NCBI GenBank assembly: GCA_023954355.1 | Contig: JAMLID010000005.1 | Location: 1 to 38,091, forward strand | Reading direction: 5' to 3' | Origin: Oligoflexia bacterium | GTDB taxonomy: Bacteria; Bdellovibrionota; UBA1018; CAIPTA01 | DNA length: 38,091 nt | In this document: positions 8,255-16,549 of the stretch, piece by piece | Position numbering within the stretch: position 1 is the first letter of the stretch | How the letters are laid out: each line of letters starts with the position of its first letter | The notes under the pieces: model-generated | Seen by the model: the letters and a program-made list of their open reading frames with translations, nothing else | The model's database searches: none | What the model was told of the DNA's origin: nothing | Program-made: the position numbers and the translations under genes

Positions 8255-9409
8255 ATGTTTAATATTTTATTCTTAACACTTATCACTTCAATAAACGTCG
8301 CTTCATATCATGCCAATTGTGTAACTTTAGACTACAAGCTAGGGCACAGATTTACTCCCAATTGTAGCGGACTAGACATAATGAATACCGGACTACAAAC
8401 AGAATTCAAACACAACAGTATGGGACTAAGAGACCAAGAATACTCTAAAAAAGCACCTAAAAATAGTCTACGTATTTTGTTCATAGGGGCTTCTGAGGCC
8501 GTTCCCTATAATGATAATGAAGGAATCGTTCCCGGTCTAAAAAAAGAAATAAACAAATTACTATTAAAAAGTAAATTGAGAAAAAAATACAAAAAAGTAG
8601 AAATTATCGCTGCAGGAGAATCGGGTTATAATATTGTCCAAACATACTTGCGACTGCCTGAACTATTAAGCGAATACAATCCCGATATTGTTTTATTCAT
8701 GGACTCATATTTAGGGTTTGTCGTTGATTCTATGTTTTTTCATTTTTCAGCCCAGGAATATGAAGAAAGTGGATTAGTAAAAAATTATGGAAATTTTAAT
8801 CAATTATATCCCATACCTGAAAAGTATCATTCTTATATCTGGAATCACCCATGGAATCAGCATGTAAGAGGAGTAAGCATAGGATTCAGAAAAGCAGTAG
8901 AAAACTATAAGCTATATTTTGGTTTAGAAAAACGCTGCAAAAATAAAGAGCAAGAAAGCTGCATCAATTTTTTATATACTTCGTATTTGTCTTCAATACA
9001 CAAATTAGCAATCGATGCAGGTGCAAAATTTATTTTCTTACAAAACTTAAATTTAGACAAAAATAAATCAAATTACAGTTTTAATAATTTCAAACAAACC
9101 CTAAAGCAATTTGACTTAAGAAATACAAGAATGGTTTCAAATTTACTTCAACCATTTAATCTACCTAGAAATACCGATATTACTGATTACGCAAACTATT
9201 TATCTAACCAGCCTAATTTAAATATTATCGATATTTATAAAGAATTTAATCAGCGCACTATTGAAACATATACTCGTAACCCTTTAGATTACCACCTTGA
9301 TCCACAAGCATCGACTGCATTAGGTGCAGATATAGCGAGCCCTATTTTAGATAAAATCGAAATAATACTTTCGAAAAAACAAACTCAAACAAAGAAAAAA
9401 TTAAAATAG
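8255..9409 (+). CDS. Exported SGNH-hydrolase-like protein
   Basis: The protein has 384 residues with a short N-terminal hydrophobic stretch (about 1-20) suggesting export or anchoring. The fold signals are those of SGNH/GDSL hydrolases. A conserved lead-in NSMGLRDQEYSKKAP (54-68) precedes RILFIGAS with the putative nucleophile Ser80. GESGYN (121-126) would supply the oxyanion positions, and DYHLDP near the end gives Asp345 and His347. The middle of the protein (about 140-330) is long and AT-rich with many Asn, Tyr and Lys. Substrate is not predictable; relatives act on acyl or acetyl groups of polysaccharides or lipids. It is transcribed away from mutM and ends at a strong hairpin. Confidence 0.7.
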   Translation: MFNILFLTLITSINVASYHANCVTLDYKLGHRFTPNCSGLDIMNTGLQTEFKHNSMGLRDQEYSKKAPKNSLRILFIGASEAVPYNDNEGIVPGLKKEINKLLLKSKLRKKYKKVEIIAAGESGYNIVQTYLRLPELLSEYNPDIVLFMDSYLGFVVDSMFFHFSAQEYEESGLVKNYGNFNQLYPIPEKYHSYIWNHPWNQHVRGVSIGFRKAVENYKLYFGLEKRCKNKEQESCINFLYTSYLSSIHKLAIDAGAKFIFLQNLNLDKNKSNYSFNNFKQTLKQFDLRNTRMVSNLLQPFNLPRNTDITDYANYLSNQPNLNIIDIYKEFNQRTIETYTRNPLDYHLDPQASTALGADIASPILDKIEIILSKKQTQTKKKLK

Positions 9410-9435
9410 GAGTAAGGAAAAAATTCCTTACTCCT
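9408..9435. terminator. Bidirectional terminator hairpin
   Basis: A perfect 12-bp stem (9408-9419 AGGAGTAAGGAA with 9424-9435) with a four-A loop lies between two convergent genes. On the minus strand it is followed by ATTTTAATTTTTTC, a good U-rich tail. On the plus strand it overlaps the stop codon of the SGNH gene but has no U-run. Confidence 0.75.
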
Positions 9436-9446
9436 AAAGAAATATA

Positions 9447-11471
9447 CTAGATAAGACCCAATTGCTCTAAAAAGCTCTTATACAAGTCTTGGTAAGTTTT
9501 CTTTGCATTAGCAAAAGTTGTTTGCACTAATTCTAGTTTTGCAACAACAGGCGCTTCAAGCTCTCTCAACGGCTTTAGTTTTTCAGAGATTGCCGCTAAG
9601 TCTTGATTAGCCTTCGTTACATCTTTTATTGATTTATCAAGCTTCTTTTGCTCACTAACAAGAGATTTTTCTAGTTTTGGAATATTTCTTGTTGCACGGC
9701 GAATTGTAGTATTTAGCGCTACAATATTTTCTTCTATAGATTTAAGTAAAGCCTGAGCAGCTAAATAATTTGCTTCCGCTTGTGTAAAACCAATCGAGTC
9801 AGCAAATTTTCTTCTCTCTTCAGTCACTCTTACTTCTTCTTGTTCAGCTTGCACTAACTTTTCTTTTAGACCAGGAAGAAGCTCTTTCGATTTAGCAATA
9901 CTTCTTTTTAGCCTTGGAATCTCTTGTTGAATTTCATACGCGCGCGACTCTAAACTATGAAGTGCACTTTGCGCACTAGATAATTCACTATAGGCCCTTG
10001 ACCTCTTACTCTCTAAGTCACTGCGGATCGAATCTACCTCTCTAACCACAGAATCTCTTTCTCTCTCAACTGTCCACTCTAAAGAAGAGATACTTGATTG
10101 AATTGACCACACTTCATGATTTGCTGAATTCACTTCTGATTCTGCTCTACTCACACTTGCGCGTTGACTAGAACAGTCACTTCCAGGGTTCTGTTCACAA
10201 GAGCGTAAATCACCTTGTGCACGACTTAAGTCGCTCTGGGCAGACCATAAACGACTTTGAGCACTACTTAACTCTCTCTTTTTATCCTCTAAGTCAGATA
10301 CAGCTCTTTGGTAAGACCAATTGTTTCGTAAGCGACTATCTATTTCACTGTGATAGTTAAAATTATTATATTCTCTATCAGCTCTAGAATAATCATATTC
10401 AGCATCAGATACGCGACTTCTTGCACCAGGGATACTGCTATTAATATCTGAAAGCTCACTTTGTAAATTGCGAATTTTTCTATTGCTTTGAGTGATATTA
10501 TCTTCGTGGCTCTTAATATCTGATTTATATTTTTTCACAGTTTTTTGAGCTGCTTTTAATTGATCATCGTAAGGCTTCATTTGTTTTAACAAAGGTTCAT
10601 AAATTGCTTTTTTCTCTGCTAAATCTTTCTCAGCTGTAACTTTTTGCTCTGTGGCTTTTACCAGTTCTTGTTTTGCATTTTCTAAACTTGACTTTTCTTG
10701 CTCTAAACTATTTTTCACTTCATCAAATTTAGTTTGTTGCTTCTGTAAAGCCGCTTGCTTGCTTGTTAATGTTTTCTTTGCAGAATCTTCTTTTTTAATG
10801 GTAGAAGAATAAGGTTTGCGAATTACTTTTAATTCATTTTGAATCCCAATCTCTTCTAGATCGGCTACGAATGCAGTTTGAACAGCTGCCATCATCGTGT
10901 CAACAGAGCGGTCACCTAATTCACTGAAGTTTAGTTCGCTAGCTATATTCAATTTCTTAAAAAAAGCTTCAGGCACTTTTGCAGCCTTTGCGCACGCTAG
11001 CGCTTCATCTATCGTATTAGCTGACCCTCTTAAAGAAATTTTAACAGCTGTATTATTTTCTGAAATTAATTCAAGGTCTGTTTTCGCTCTAATAAATTTT
11101 AAAACACCCATGAAATCAATTGGAGGATACCAATATTGATAAGAATCTTGATTATCTACAGGCTGCTTCCACAAAAACAATGCCTGGCTTTCTTTGCTAG
11201 AAATTTTAATTCTTAGTACTCTACTGCTCTCTCTTTGCGTCTTTAAACTGATATATGGTGGGTGTGTTGGATTTTTAGGAAAAACAACTGACAACTGCAT
11301 AGATTCTTCGCCATTTGTTTTATTTGTATAGGCACGACATACAGTTGTTTGAAGTGCAGGATCAAGTTCTTCTACAAACTCCCAATCTTTAGCTGCAAGC
11401 AGCGTGGCAAAATCAGCATTTGCTGTTGTCGAAAATAAAAAAAGAATTCCAAGCGCAAAAAAATTTCTCAT
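9447..11471 (-). CDS. Exported long coiled-coil protein
   Basis: The protein has 674 residues with a signal peptide (MRNFFALGILFLFSTTANA, cleaved near 19-20). Residues about 20-225 form an Asp/Ser-rich folded region with two Cys. From about 225 to 660 it is nearly continuous coiled coil, first Lys/Glu-rich (about 225-340). A Ser/Arg/Tyr-rich middle follows (about 345-500) with repeats such as SSAQSRLWSAQSDLSRAQGD, which carry Leu and Trp at heptad spacing. The final part is again Lys/Glu/Leu-rich, with PxL breaks. I know no named family for it. A rod-like periplasmic or surface protein is the natural inference. The start has CGGGGGATGTT before the ATG, close to the motif in front of the M15 peptidase gene. 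Confidence 0.75.
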   Translation of the reverse strand: MRNFFALGILFLFSTTANADFATLLAAKDWEFVEELDPALQTTVCRAYTNKTNGEESMQLSVVFPKNPTHPPYISLKTQRESSRVLRIKISSKESQALFLWKQPVDNQDSYQYWYPPIDFMGVLKFIRAKTDLELISENNTAVKISLRGSANTIDEALACAKAAKVPEAFFKKLNIASELNFSELGDRSVDTMMAAVQTAFVADLEEIGIQNELKVIRKPYSSTIKKEDSAKKTLTSKQAALQKQQTKFDEVKNSLEQEKSSLENAKQELVKATEQKVTAEKDLAEKKAIYEPLLKQMKPYDDQLKAAQKTVKKYKSDIKSHEDNITQSNRKIRNLQSELSDINSSIPGARSRVSDAEYDYSRADREYNNFNYHSEIDSRLRNNWSYQRAVSDLEDKKRELSSAQSRLWSAQSDLSRAQGDLRSCEQNPGSDCSSQRASVSRAESEVNSANHEVWSIQSSISSLEWTVERERDSVVREVDSIRSDLESKRSRAYSELSSAQSALHSLESRAYEIQQEIPRLKRSIAKSKELLPGLKEKLVQAEQEEVRVTEERRKFADSIGFTQAEANYLAAQALLKSIEENIVALNTTIRRATRNIPKLEKSLVSEQKKLDKSIKDVTKANQDLAAISEKLKPLRELEAPVVAKLELVQTTFANAKKTYQDLYKSFLEQLGLI

Positions 11472-11631
11472 AACATCCCCCGATTATTAAATAGAATCGA
11501 AGTCGCATGAGCAATTCCAATGCCAATGAATTTCCTTGTAAAAACAATAGCTAAATCATTTTATAGATTAAAAATAGGAATACTGGAGCCAAAAAGCACC
11601 TTAAAAAAAAGTATTACTCAGAGCAATAAAA

Positions 11632-11659
11632 GAGGTGGATTCATTATTTATTCCACCTC
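11632..11659 (-). terminator. Intrinsic terminator of the M15 peptidase gene
   Basis: An 8-bp stem GAGGTGGA (11632-11639) / TCCACCTC (11652-11659) with a 12-base loop. Read on the minus strand it is followed directly by TTTTATT, and it begins 17 bases after the stop codon of the gene at 11676. Confidence 0.75.
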
Positions 11660-11675
11660 AAATACACTTAAGTCT

Positions 11676-12404
11676 TTATCTTTTTCCGTAACAAGTAGAA
11701 GAGATATTTCCATCTCCCCACGAAGCATAAGTCCAAAAACGTTTTCCTCTTGGAGACTCAAAACCTATGTGAAGCATTGTTCCTCCTAGCCCTACTTGTA
11801 TATTTCTACTACTGTTCCATACCGAACATAAGTTATTCTGGGCCGTTCGTCGTTTAGAAGAAGAAGTGAAATATAAGTCAATTGATCTTGCTGTTAAATG
11901 GTCGCTTCCAGAAGCACCACCTACCGCTGAGTTATAACATTTAGGTCGATACCAATTGCGAATTTTTGTTGCTCCACCGCTTATCTTAGCTAGCTTATCA
12001 GCCCATAGAGCAAAGGCAGCCCCACGAATCCAGGCACATCTGTCTGGAAGCATATTAGAAATTCCACATTTTTTCGCAGCCGATGAATTTGCTGGAATAG
12101 ACATTTCATCTGCTCTAGCTGAGCTTGCGCCCGAATCTCTTAGATAGGCTTTAAATCCACTAACCGTATTTGCATAAGCAGATTCGTCTTTTACTCTACC
12201 TCCTGCATCACGTATATCTTTCGCCCAGCGTTCCCATTCAGTACGACTCATATAATTACTGCAATTCCCAGGATTAGGAGTGGGCGTAGGTTTTGGAGTC
12301 GGCTTTGGTGCAGGCGCTGGAACTGGATCCCTAGGTTTACTACCAAAAGCATGCACTTGTTGGGTAGAAAATATCAAAGCGATCAGTGTAGTAAATAAAA
12401 TCAT
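11676..12404 (-). CDS. Exported M15-type zinc peptidase on a proline-rich stalk
   Basis: The protein has 242 residues. A signal peptide (about 1-19) is followed by a low-complexity Pro/Lys/Thr linker (about 25-46) and then the enzyme domain. The domain carries the pattern of peptidoglycan-cleaving M15A enzymes: RNWYRPKCYNSAVGGASGSD, then His169, Asp176 (ARSIDLYF) and His212 (TMLHIGF), a plausible zinc triad. These enzymes act as D-Ala-D-Ala carboxypeptidases or DD-endopeptidases. At least four Cys in the mature part suggest disulfides. It could remodel the cell's own or a host's wall; the sequence does not tell which. A strong GGGGGA precedes the ATG by five or six bases. Confidence 0.8.
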   Translation of the reverse strand: MILFTTLIALIFSTQQVHAFGSKPRDPVPAPAPKPTPKPTPTPNPGNCSNYMSRTEWERWAKDIRDAGGRVKDESAYANTVSGFKAYLRDSGASSARADEMSIPANSSAAKKCGISNMLPDRCAWIRGAAFALWADKLAKISGGATKIRNWYRPKCYNSAVGGASGSDHLTARSIDLYFTSSSKRRTAQNNLCSVWNSSRNIQVGLGGTMLHIGFESPRGKRFWTYASWGDGNISSTCYGKR

Positions 12405-12499
12405 AAATCCCCCTAGTTAAAACCTATCGGGGGACTAAATTTAGAAACTTACTAAATGTAAGCTTTTGTTTTTTTAGCGAAAGATTTAGAAACAAAAAT

Positions 12500-12555
12500 G
12501 CCCAAACTTTAGTCAATAATGAGCTTCAAAAGCTTCTATTGTATAAACTTTGGGC
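12500..12555 (-). terminator. Long hairpin terminator downstream of the LVIVD gene
   Basis: The outer arms GCCCAAACTTTA (12500-12511) and TAAACTTTGGGC (12544-12555) pair at 11 of 12 positions. A small inner hairpin (AGCTT / AAGCT at 12522-12534) sits in the loop. On the minus strand it is followed by ATTTTTGTT. Its position just past the gene at 12581 fits a terminator with a branched top. Confidence 0.6.
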
Positions 12556-12580
12556 AATATTGTTTAGATTTAAGAGAAAA

Positions 12581-13825
12581 TTACTCTCCTATCCAACGAA
12601 CTAAATATAGTTTTTTATCCATTCCACTTATCGCAATTGTTTTACTAGCAAAGTACGGATACACACTCCATGCACCATACATTTCACGGTCATCATTACC
12701 CATAGTTTCTGGAACAATATCAAAATAAGCGACTTCACTAAGTTTTCCTGAAGAAATTTTTGATACGTCTAGCACTCGCAAGCCAGAAGAGTAATTGGCT
12801 GCAAACGCATGGTTACCTCTCACATAAATATTATGGTCAACAGCCTTTGTTGGATAATGAAATGCGTTCATAAAACGTGGCTGCTCTAAATTAGTTAGAT
12901 CAAATATAAATGTTTTCGTATTTTCTCTCGATTTCAACTCATCCATTTCATCACCTTGTAAGTAATACTGATGATTTTCTGTTAACCAGCCTTGATGAAC
13001 GTAACCATAGCCTTGGTAAGCTATTACAGAGATTTGTCTTGGGTTTGCCTTATCGGTAACATCTACAATGTTCAAAGTATCTGCATTAGAAGCAACACAA
13101 ATCTCACGACCACTATATCTAAGATCTGTACCGTGATAAATCACACATTGTACGTCGTGAGTATAAGTGTCTCCGCCCGCTATAGGCTTTTTACGTTCAA
13201 CACCTTCAAAAATATTTCGATCCACGCAAGTTGAAAACTGAGGGTTAGCAGGATTTCTAATGTCTATCACATGCAATCCAGCATCACAGGTATTAGTACC
13301 TACCGCATAAGCAAAGCCACTATCTTCGTTAATTGCAATATTATGTGCACTACCAAATAACCGATAATGCGCCACTGGCTGCACAACTAATGTGTCGGCA
13401 CTATTTCGATTTAAAATAGCCTTCAAATCTACCACCTGCATTCCATGCCCCATCGCCTCACTTACGATAAAAGCATGATTTTTGTATACTTTGATATCTC
13501 TCCATAAAATGGCAGAGGTTGCTGTGGGTATGTCTGCTAAGTGCTTTGGAGACAAAGGGTTGGTCACATCCACAACCGCAGCTTTATTAGAGAGACCCAT
13601 AATAACAATTTCTCTTTTTGATTCAGGGTCTGTCCATCCCCAGATGTCGTTCCCAACAGAAGCGCCAGGAATCCCCTGCTTACTTAAATCCATTACAGAC
13701 AATAGGTTCATCTGCTGACAAGGATACTCTTCTGCAAAGCCACTGGTACAAGCTATATTCGATTTTTCAGGAACTCCTAAACCAGCGAACGCCATAATGG
13801 TAAAGAACAGCAAGTGCGTCATCAT
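12581..13825 (-). CDS. Exported choice-of-anchor B / LVIVD-repeat protein
   Basis: The protein has 414 residues with an N-terminal signal-like stretch (about 1-15). The body is built of LVIVD-type units, each holding a VDVT or VIDI core followed by a NP.NP. turn: AAVVDVTNPLSPKHLADI, LHVIDIRNPANPQFSTC, LNIVDVTDKANPRQISVI, FIFDLTNLEQPRFMNAF and LRVLDVSKI. The WGWTDPESKREIVIMGLSNK lead-in and the DIKVYKNHAFIVSE, GSAHNIAIN and THDVQCVIYHG stretches match the choice-of-anchor B family. These are surface or periplasmic beta-propellers of unknown function. AGGAG lies six bases before the ATG at 13825. It is divergent from the His-rich gene at 14098. Confidence 0.85.
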   Translation of the reverse strand: MMTHLLFFTIMAFAGLGVPEKSNIACTSGFAEEYPCQQMNLLSVMDLSKQGIPGASVGNDIWGWTDPESKREIVIMGLSNKAAVVDVTNPLSPKHLADIPTATSAILWRDIKVYKNHAFIVSEAMGHGMQVVDLKAILNRNSADTLVVQPVAHYRLFGSAHNIAINEDSGFAYAVGTNTCDAGLHVIDIRNPANPQFSTCVDRNIFEGVERKKPIAGGDTYTHDVQCVIYHGTDLRYSGREICVASNADTLNIVDVTDKANPRQISVIAYQGYGYVHQGWLTENHQYYLQGDEMDELKSRENTKTFIFDLTNLEQPRFMNAFHYPTKAVDHNIYVRGNHAFAANYSSGLRVLDVSKISSGKLSEVAYFDIVPETMGNDDREMYGAWSVYPYFASKTIAISGMDKKLYLVRWIGE

Positions 13826-13954
13826 TTTTTACTCCTAGGGTAGGGTTTTTTGTTATAACAATTATTATCTCAGGGCAGAAAAAAGAATAGGCTTTTTTAA
13901 GCAGATTAGGGCGGGTTTTCCATTTAGAATCGTAGCAAGAAGCCCTTAATGAAT

Positions 13955-14030
13955 ACCTGACAAGGCGCGAAGAGGAGGAATAGTGAACTCTATTCCAACG
14001 ATGAGCAATAGCAGCTCAGGTGTTTTTTTT
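13955..14030 (+). ncRNA. Possible structured RNA ending in a T-run
   Basis: In the gap between two divergent genes, a closing stem ACCTGA (13955-13960) / TCAGGT (14016-14021) encloses a 7-bp hairpin GGAATAG / CTATTCC (13977-13983 with 13990-13996). Two unpaired flanks stand on each side: CAAGGCGCGAAGAGGA and CAACGATGAGCAATAGCAGC. An alternative hairpin TGAGC / GCTCA (14002-14018) competes with the closing stem. Eight T follow at 14023-14030. It looks like a small RNA with its own terminator, or an attenuator in the leader of the gene at 14098. I do not recognise a known riboswitch class. Confidence 0.4.
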
Positions 14031-14097
14031 AAGAGTTTTGCAGTAGTTTATAAATTGAAAACTCGCCCTATTGAGATTCAAATTTAGGAGAATAAGA

Positions 14098-15123
14098 ATG
14101 AAAACTCTAATTGGCTTATTAGCTGCACTTTTCCTATCACCACTATCTTTTGCCAATAGCAAATTAACTTCTGACCTTTATATCAATGGTGAAAAAACCA
14201 GTACCATTGACCCAGCAGAAGCTGCTGAATGGAAATTTCAGTTTCATGATACGATCACCGAAGAAAAGGTCACAGATTTTAGACCCTGGCATACAAGAGA
14301 TATGCATTTATTGTTGATCAAAAAAGACTACTCCACTTTTACCCACGTACATGCAGATCTAATCGGTAAAACAGGAATATTTACAACAATTTTGAATCAA
14401 CAATCTCACGATCCAGACAACCAACAAGCAATTGATGCCATCACTAGTCCTGGTGAATACTTTGTTTTATCTGAGGTATCGCCTCTTGATCGTCAAAGAT
14501 ATTCCATTACAGAAATTGTGCGCGAAACGGTCACAGCCAAGGGACAAGAAGAATATAAAGATTTTAAAATAGACTCTTCCGAGCAAAGTACTAGTGAGCA
14601 CGATCACCCACCACACCATAATCCAGGCAGCATTCGAATAGAGAAATTTTTTGCTGTTAAAGGAATGCCTGACTTAGATCGCCCATGGAGAACTCCAGAA
14701 AAATTTAGCATTGAACCTGGTATCTATGGAGATATGTATCGTGTTGAGCTCACCTCTAAATCAACTAAAGGTTGTGGCGGAAATCTTATTCAATTTTTCT
14801 TGAAAACATCTAAGTGGGACTCCTCGAAAGCTGCATACACAGACTTAACCGAGTTAGACTCATGGCTAGGAATGGTCGGTGGACACGCAATTTTCTTAGA
14901 GTACTCGCCTGAAAAATCTTTAGCTGATTTAGATTTCGCCCATCTGCATGGAATGCAACATGATGGACACCCAATGATGGAGTTTGTTCATTTTGACCGT
15001 TCTATCATGAACGGAAAAAAATACCGTGCTTGGTTTCAGTTAAAAACAATGGGGAAAATTCACACCTTTCCTTTTAGCTTTATGTGGAAAGATTCATATA
15101 AAACACAAGAAAACTGTCGTTAA
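14098..15123 (+). CDS. Exported histidine-rich protein, possible metal binding
   Basis: The protein has 341 residues from the ATG at 14098, which has TAGGAG eight bases ahead; an in-frame start at 14071 lacks this. The signal peptide ends near SFA (18-19). Two related halves are visible: DMHLLLIKKDYSTFTHVHAD (68-87) and LGMVGGHAIFLEYS...FAHLHGMQHDGHPMMEF (257-296). Each is a strand with His followed by an HxH motif, a pattern seen in exported heavy-metal-associated domains. Between them lies SEHDHPPHHNPG (166-177), a flexible His cluster. Metal (copper or zinc) binding is inference. It is monocistronic, with the possible structured RNA upstream and a terminator immediately after. Confidence 0.7.
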   Translation: MKTLIGLLAALFLSPLSFANSKLTSDLYINGEKTSTIDPAEAAEWKFQFHDTITEEKVTDFRPWHTRDMHLLLIKKDYSTFTHVHADLIGKTGIFTTILNQQSHDPDNQQAIDAITSPGEYFVLSEVSPLDRQRYSITEIVRETVTAKGQEEYKDFKIDSSEQSTSEHDHPPHHNPGSIRIEKFFAVKGMPDLDRPWRTPEKFSIEPGIYGDMYRVELTSKSTKGCGGNLIQFFLKTSKWDSSKAAYTDLTELDSWLGMVGGHAIFLEYSPEKSLADLDFAHLHGMQHDGHPMMEFVHFDRSIMNGKKYRAWFQLKTMGKIHTFPFSFMWKDSYKTQENCR

Positions 15124-15124
15124 T

Positions 15125-15158
15125 AAAGCGAAGCACCTATATAGGCACTTCGCTTTTT
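15125..15158. terminator. Intrinsic terminator between convergent genes
   Basis: A 9-bp stem AAAGCGAAG (15125-15133) / CTTCGCTTT (15148-15156) encloses the small palindrome CCTATATAGG and ends in five T on the plus strand. On the minus strand the tail TTTATTAA makes it usable for the lipoprotein gene as well. Confidence 0.85.
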
Positions 15159-15173
15159 AGAGTACAATCCTGA

Positions 15174-15656
15174 TTAATAGCAAGAAATCGCTTGCTGATA
15201 TGAATTATAGCATCGACGTATACTAATATAATTTACGGTAGCAAAGCTGTCGCTAAAAGCTAAGTATCCTTGATTAGAAGCTTGGAAAGAACCCACTCTT
15301 CCGTAATCAGAGCCACCAACATATACTCTTGGGCTACCAGATGCACTTATAGTTACTAGGTCACCTGTATAAACATAAACAGTGCTTGTCCACATTCCCA
15401 CTAGTGTAAAGCCTACTGGAATATTGTGATTAATCGCACATCTTTGTCCATCTGAAGATAATGTACCTAACTGACTTTGGCACCAATAAGAAAAATCAAC
15501 ACCAGGGCCTGGTGTAACCGGTCCGGGAGTAACTGGGCCTGGAGCTGGAGCAACTGGTGCTACGGCTGCTGTACTTCCCTCATCTTTTTTTCCACAAGAA
15601 CTAAAACCTACTAATAAAATAGCGATTAACAATGGGGCATAAATCAACTTCTTCAT
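15174..15656 (-). CDS. Small lipoprotein with Pro/Gly linker
   Basis: The protein has 160 residues. The N-terminus MKKLIYAPLLIAILLVGFSS with Cys21 is a lipoprotein signal (lipobox F-S-S-C). A linker of about 30 residues, rich in Ala, Pro and Gly, holds the repeat PGPVTPGPVTPGPG. The mature domain (about 55-160) is beta-rich, with Tyr, Ser and Gly and four Cys (WCQSQLG, QRCAIN, RRCYNS, ISCY) that could form two disulfides. I do not recognise the domain. The ATG follows AAGGAGTTAGTT, a good ribosome binding site. Confidence 0.75.
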   Translation of the reverse strand: MKKLIYAPLLIAILLVGFSSCGKKDEGSTAAVAPVAPAPGPVTPGPVTPGPGVDFSYWCQSQLGTLSSDGQRCAINHNIPVGFTLVGMWTSTVYVYTGDLVTISASGSPRVYVGGSDYGRVGSFQASNQGYLAFSDSFATVNYISIRRCYNSYQQAISCY

Positions 15657-15789
15657 AACTAACTCCTTTGTCCGCGGCCCTTAGAGCAGAATTCATACCA
15701 ATATGCGAAATGGCCGAAAACCAGCAGGAGAAGGTAAAATAAATGTATATTACTTTGACAGTTGATTAGGGCTTAATCTCTAGAAAGCC

Positions 15790-16197
15790 TCAAGATTTGT
15801 TTTTTACCGTCACTACAGCAGATAGTGCTGGATCTAAAAACTTAAGCTCACCAGCGATAGGATCAATAGAAAGCTTAGCATCTCTTTCTCTTTTATATGT
15901 GGCTAAGATTTTCCCACCGGATTGATGAATACCGGATTCTATTTCGTAAATACTACTTTTCACAAAAGCCAGCGTCCATCGCAAATCAGAGGGGGTAGAA
16001 CGATGAAAGTAAGAGTGCTCTTCTAATAAATGCACCCATTCAGAATGTAATCGCTCTATCGTACGATGGCTGTAAAAGCTTGTGCTATCGCCTACTCGTT
16101 GGGACAAAAGCAGTATTTGCCCCGCAGATAATAAAATCTCTGTTTTTGGTAAAGGATGATTCTCTTCTCTATGGATGCGCCCATTAAATGATTTCAT
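15790..16197 (-). CDS. Hypothetical cytoplasmic protein
   Basis: The protein has 135 residues, with no signal peptide or membrane segment and no family I recognise. It is amphipathic and His-rich in the first half (HREENHPLPKTEILLSAGQ, ERLHSEWVHLLEEHSYFHR) and ends in a beta-prone Asp/Lys-rich stretch (LSIDPIAGELKFLDPALSAV). No Shine-Dalgarno is visible before the ATG at 16197. It lies next to the tRNA-Val remnant and so might belong to the same insertion, but its composition looks like the ordinary background. Confidence 0.5.
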   Translation of the reverse strand: MKSFNGRIHREENHPLPKTEILLSAGQILLLSQRVGDSTSFYSHRTIERLHSEWVHLLEEHSYFHRSTPSDLRWTLAFVKSSIYEIESGIHQSGGKILATYKRERDAKLSIDPIAGELKFLDPALSAVVTVKNKS

Positions 16198-16322
16198 GTA
16201 TGCTTATCGGAAAAAAAGAGAAGGGCCTTAATAAAGTTCGCCAGCTGTTGATTATCTAGCAATACTTATAAGCCCACTGTCTGAACTACAGTTTGCTATA
16301 AAGCTACACTGTGTTTTAAGAT

Positions 16323-16358
16323 GGCTCGGGCGCACAGGATCGAACCCTACCATGTCAA
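16323..16358 (-). pseudogene. Damaged copy of the tRNA-Val 3' part
   Basis: Read on the minus strand this matches the intact tRNA-Val at 17685-17759 from the anticodon loop to the CCA-like end: TTGACATGGTAGGG, then TTCGATCCTGTG and GCCCGAGCCA. It lacks eight bases of the T-arm and has no 5' half, and two bases of the acceptor/CCA region are changed. It cannot be a working tRNA. Its orientation and extent are those of the duplicated attachment core left by an element that integrated in a tRNA 3' end. Confidence 0.75.
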
Positions 16359-16499
16359 TTTGATGAAGCAATTCCTGATCTACGACACGCGCTTGCCTTC
16401 TAGCCCCTGCAAACAAGTTACTAAAGTTTTTTAACTAAATTAGTTCTTAGTAGATTGGTAAAAAGTGTAAAGGATATTCCGGTTTCGTTCGTGTTTGAC

Positions 16500-16535
16500 A
16501 AAAAAATAGTGGGCTCCAGCAAAGCGCCGAAGCCC
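16500..16535 (-). terminator. Intrinsic terminator of the GC-rich insert gene
   Basis: Read on the minus strand, a 25-base hairpin starting GGGCTTCGG and ending GGAGCCC (16511-16535) forms about ten pairs including two G-U, with a 5-base loop. It is followed by ACTA and seven T (A-run at 16500-16506). It begins about 15 bases after the stop codon. Confidence 0.8.
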
Positions 16536-16549
16536 GACCGTAAATTAAT

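Noticed and set aside
9447..11471. Repetitive stretches in the coiled-coil gene as a possible tandem repeat array or CRISPR
   Set aside because: The repetition is at amino acid heptad level and imperfect in DNA; there are no regular spacers.
15490..15560. Repeated CCTGG/GGGCCTGG-like units in the lipoprotein gene
   Set aside because: They encode the Pro-Gly-Pro-Val-Thr linker and are explained by that.
16323..16358. A second functional tRNA gene
   Set aside because: The 5' half is missing and the T-arm has an eight-base deletion, so it cannot fold; it is called a remnant.
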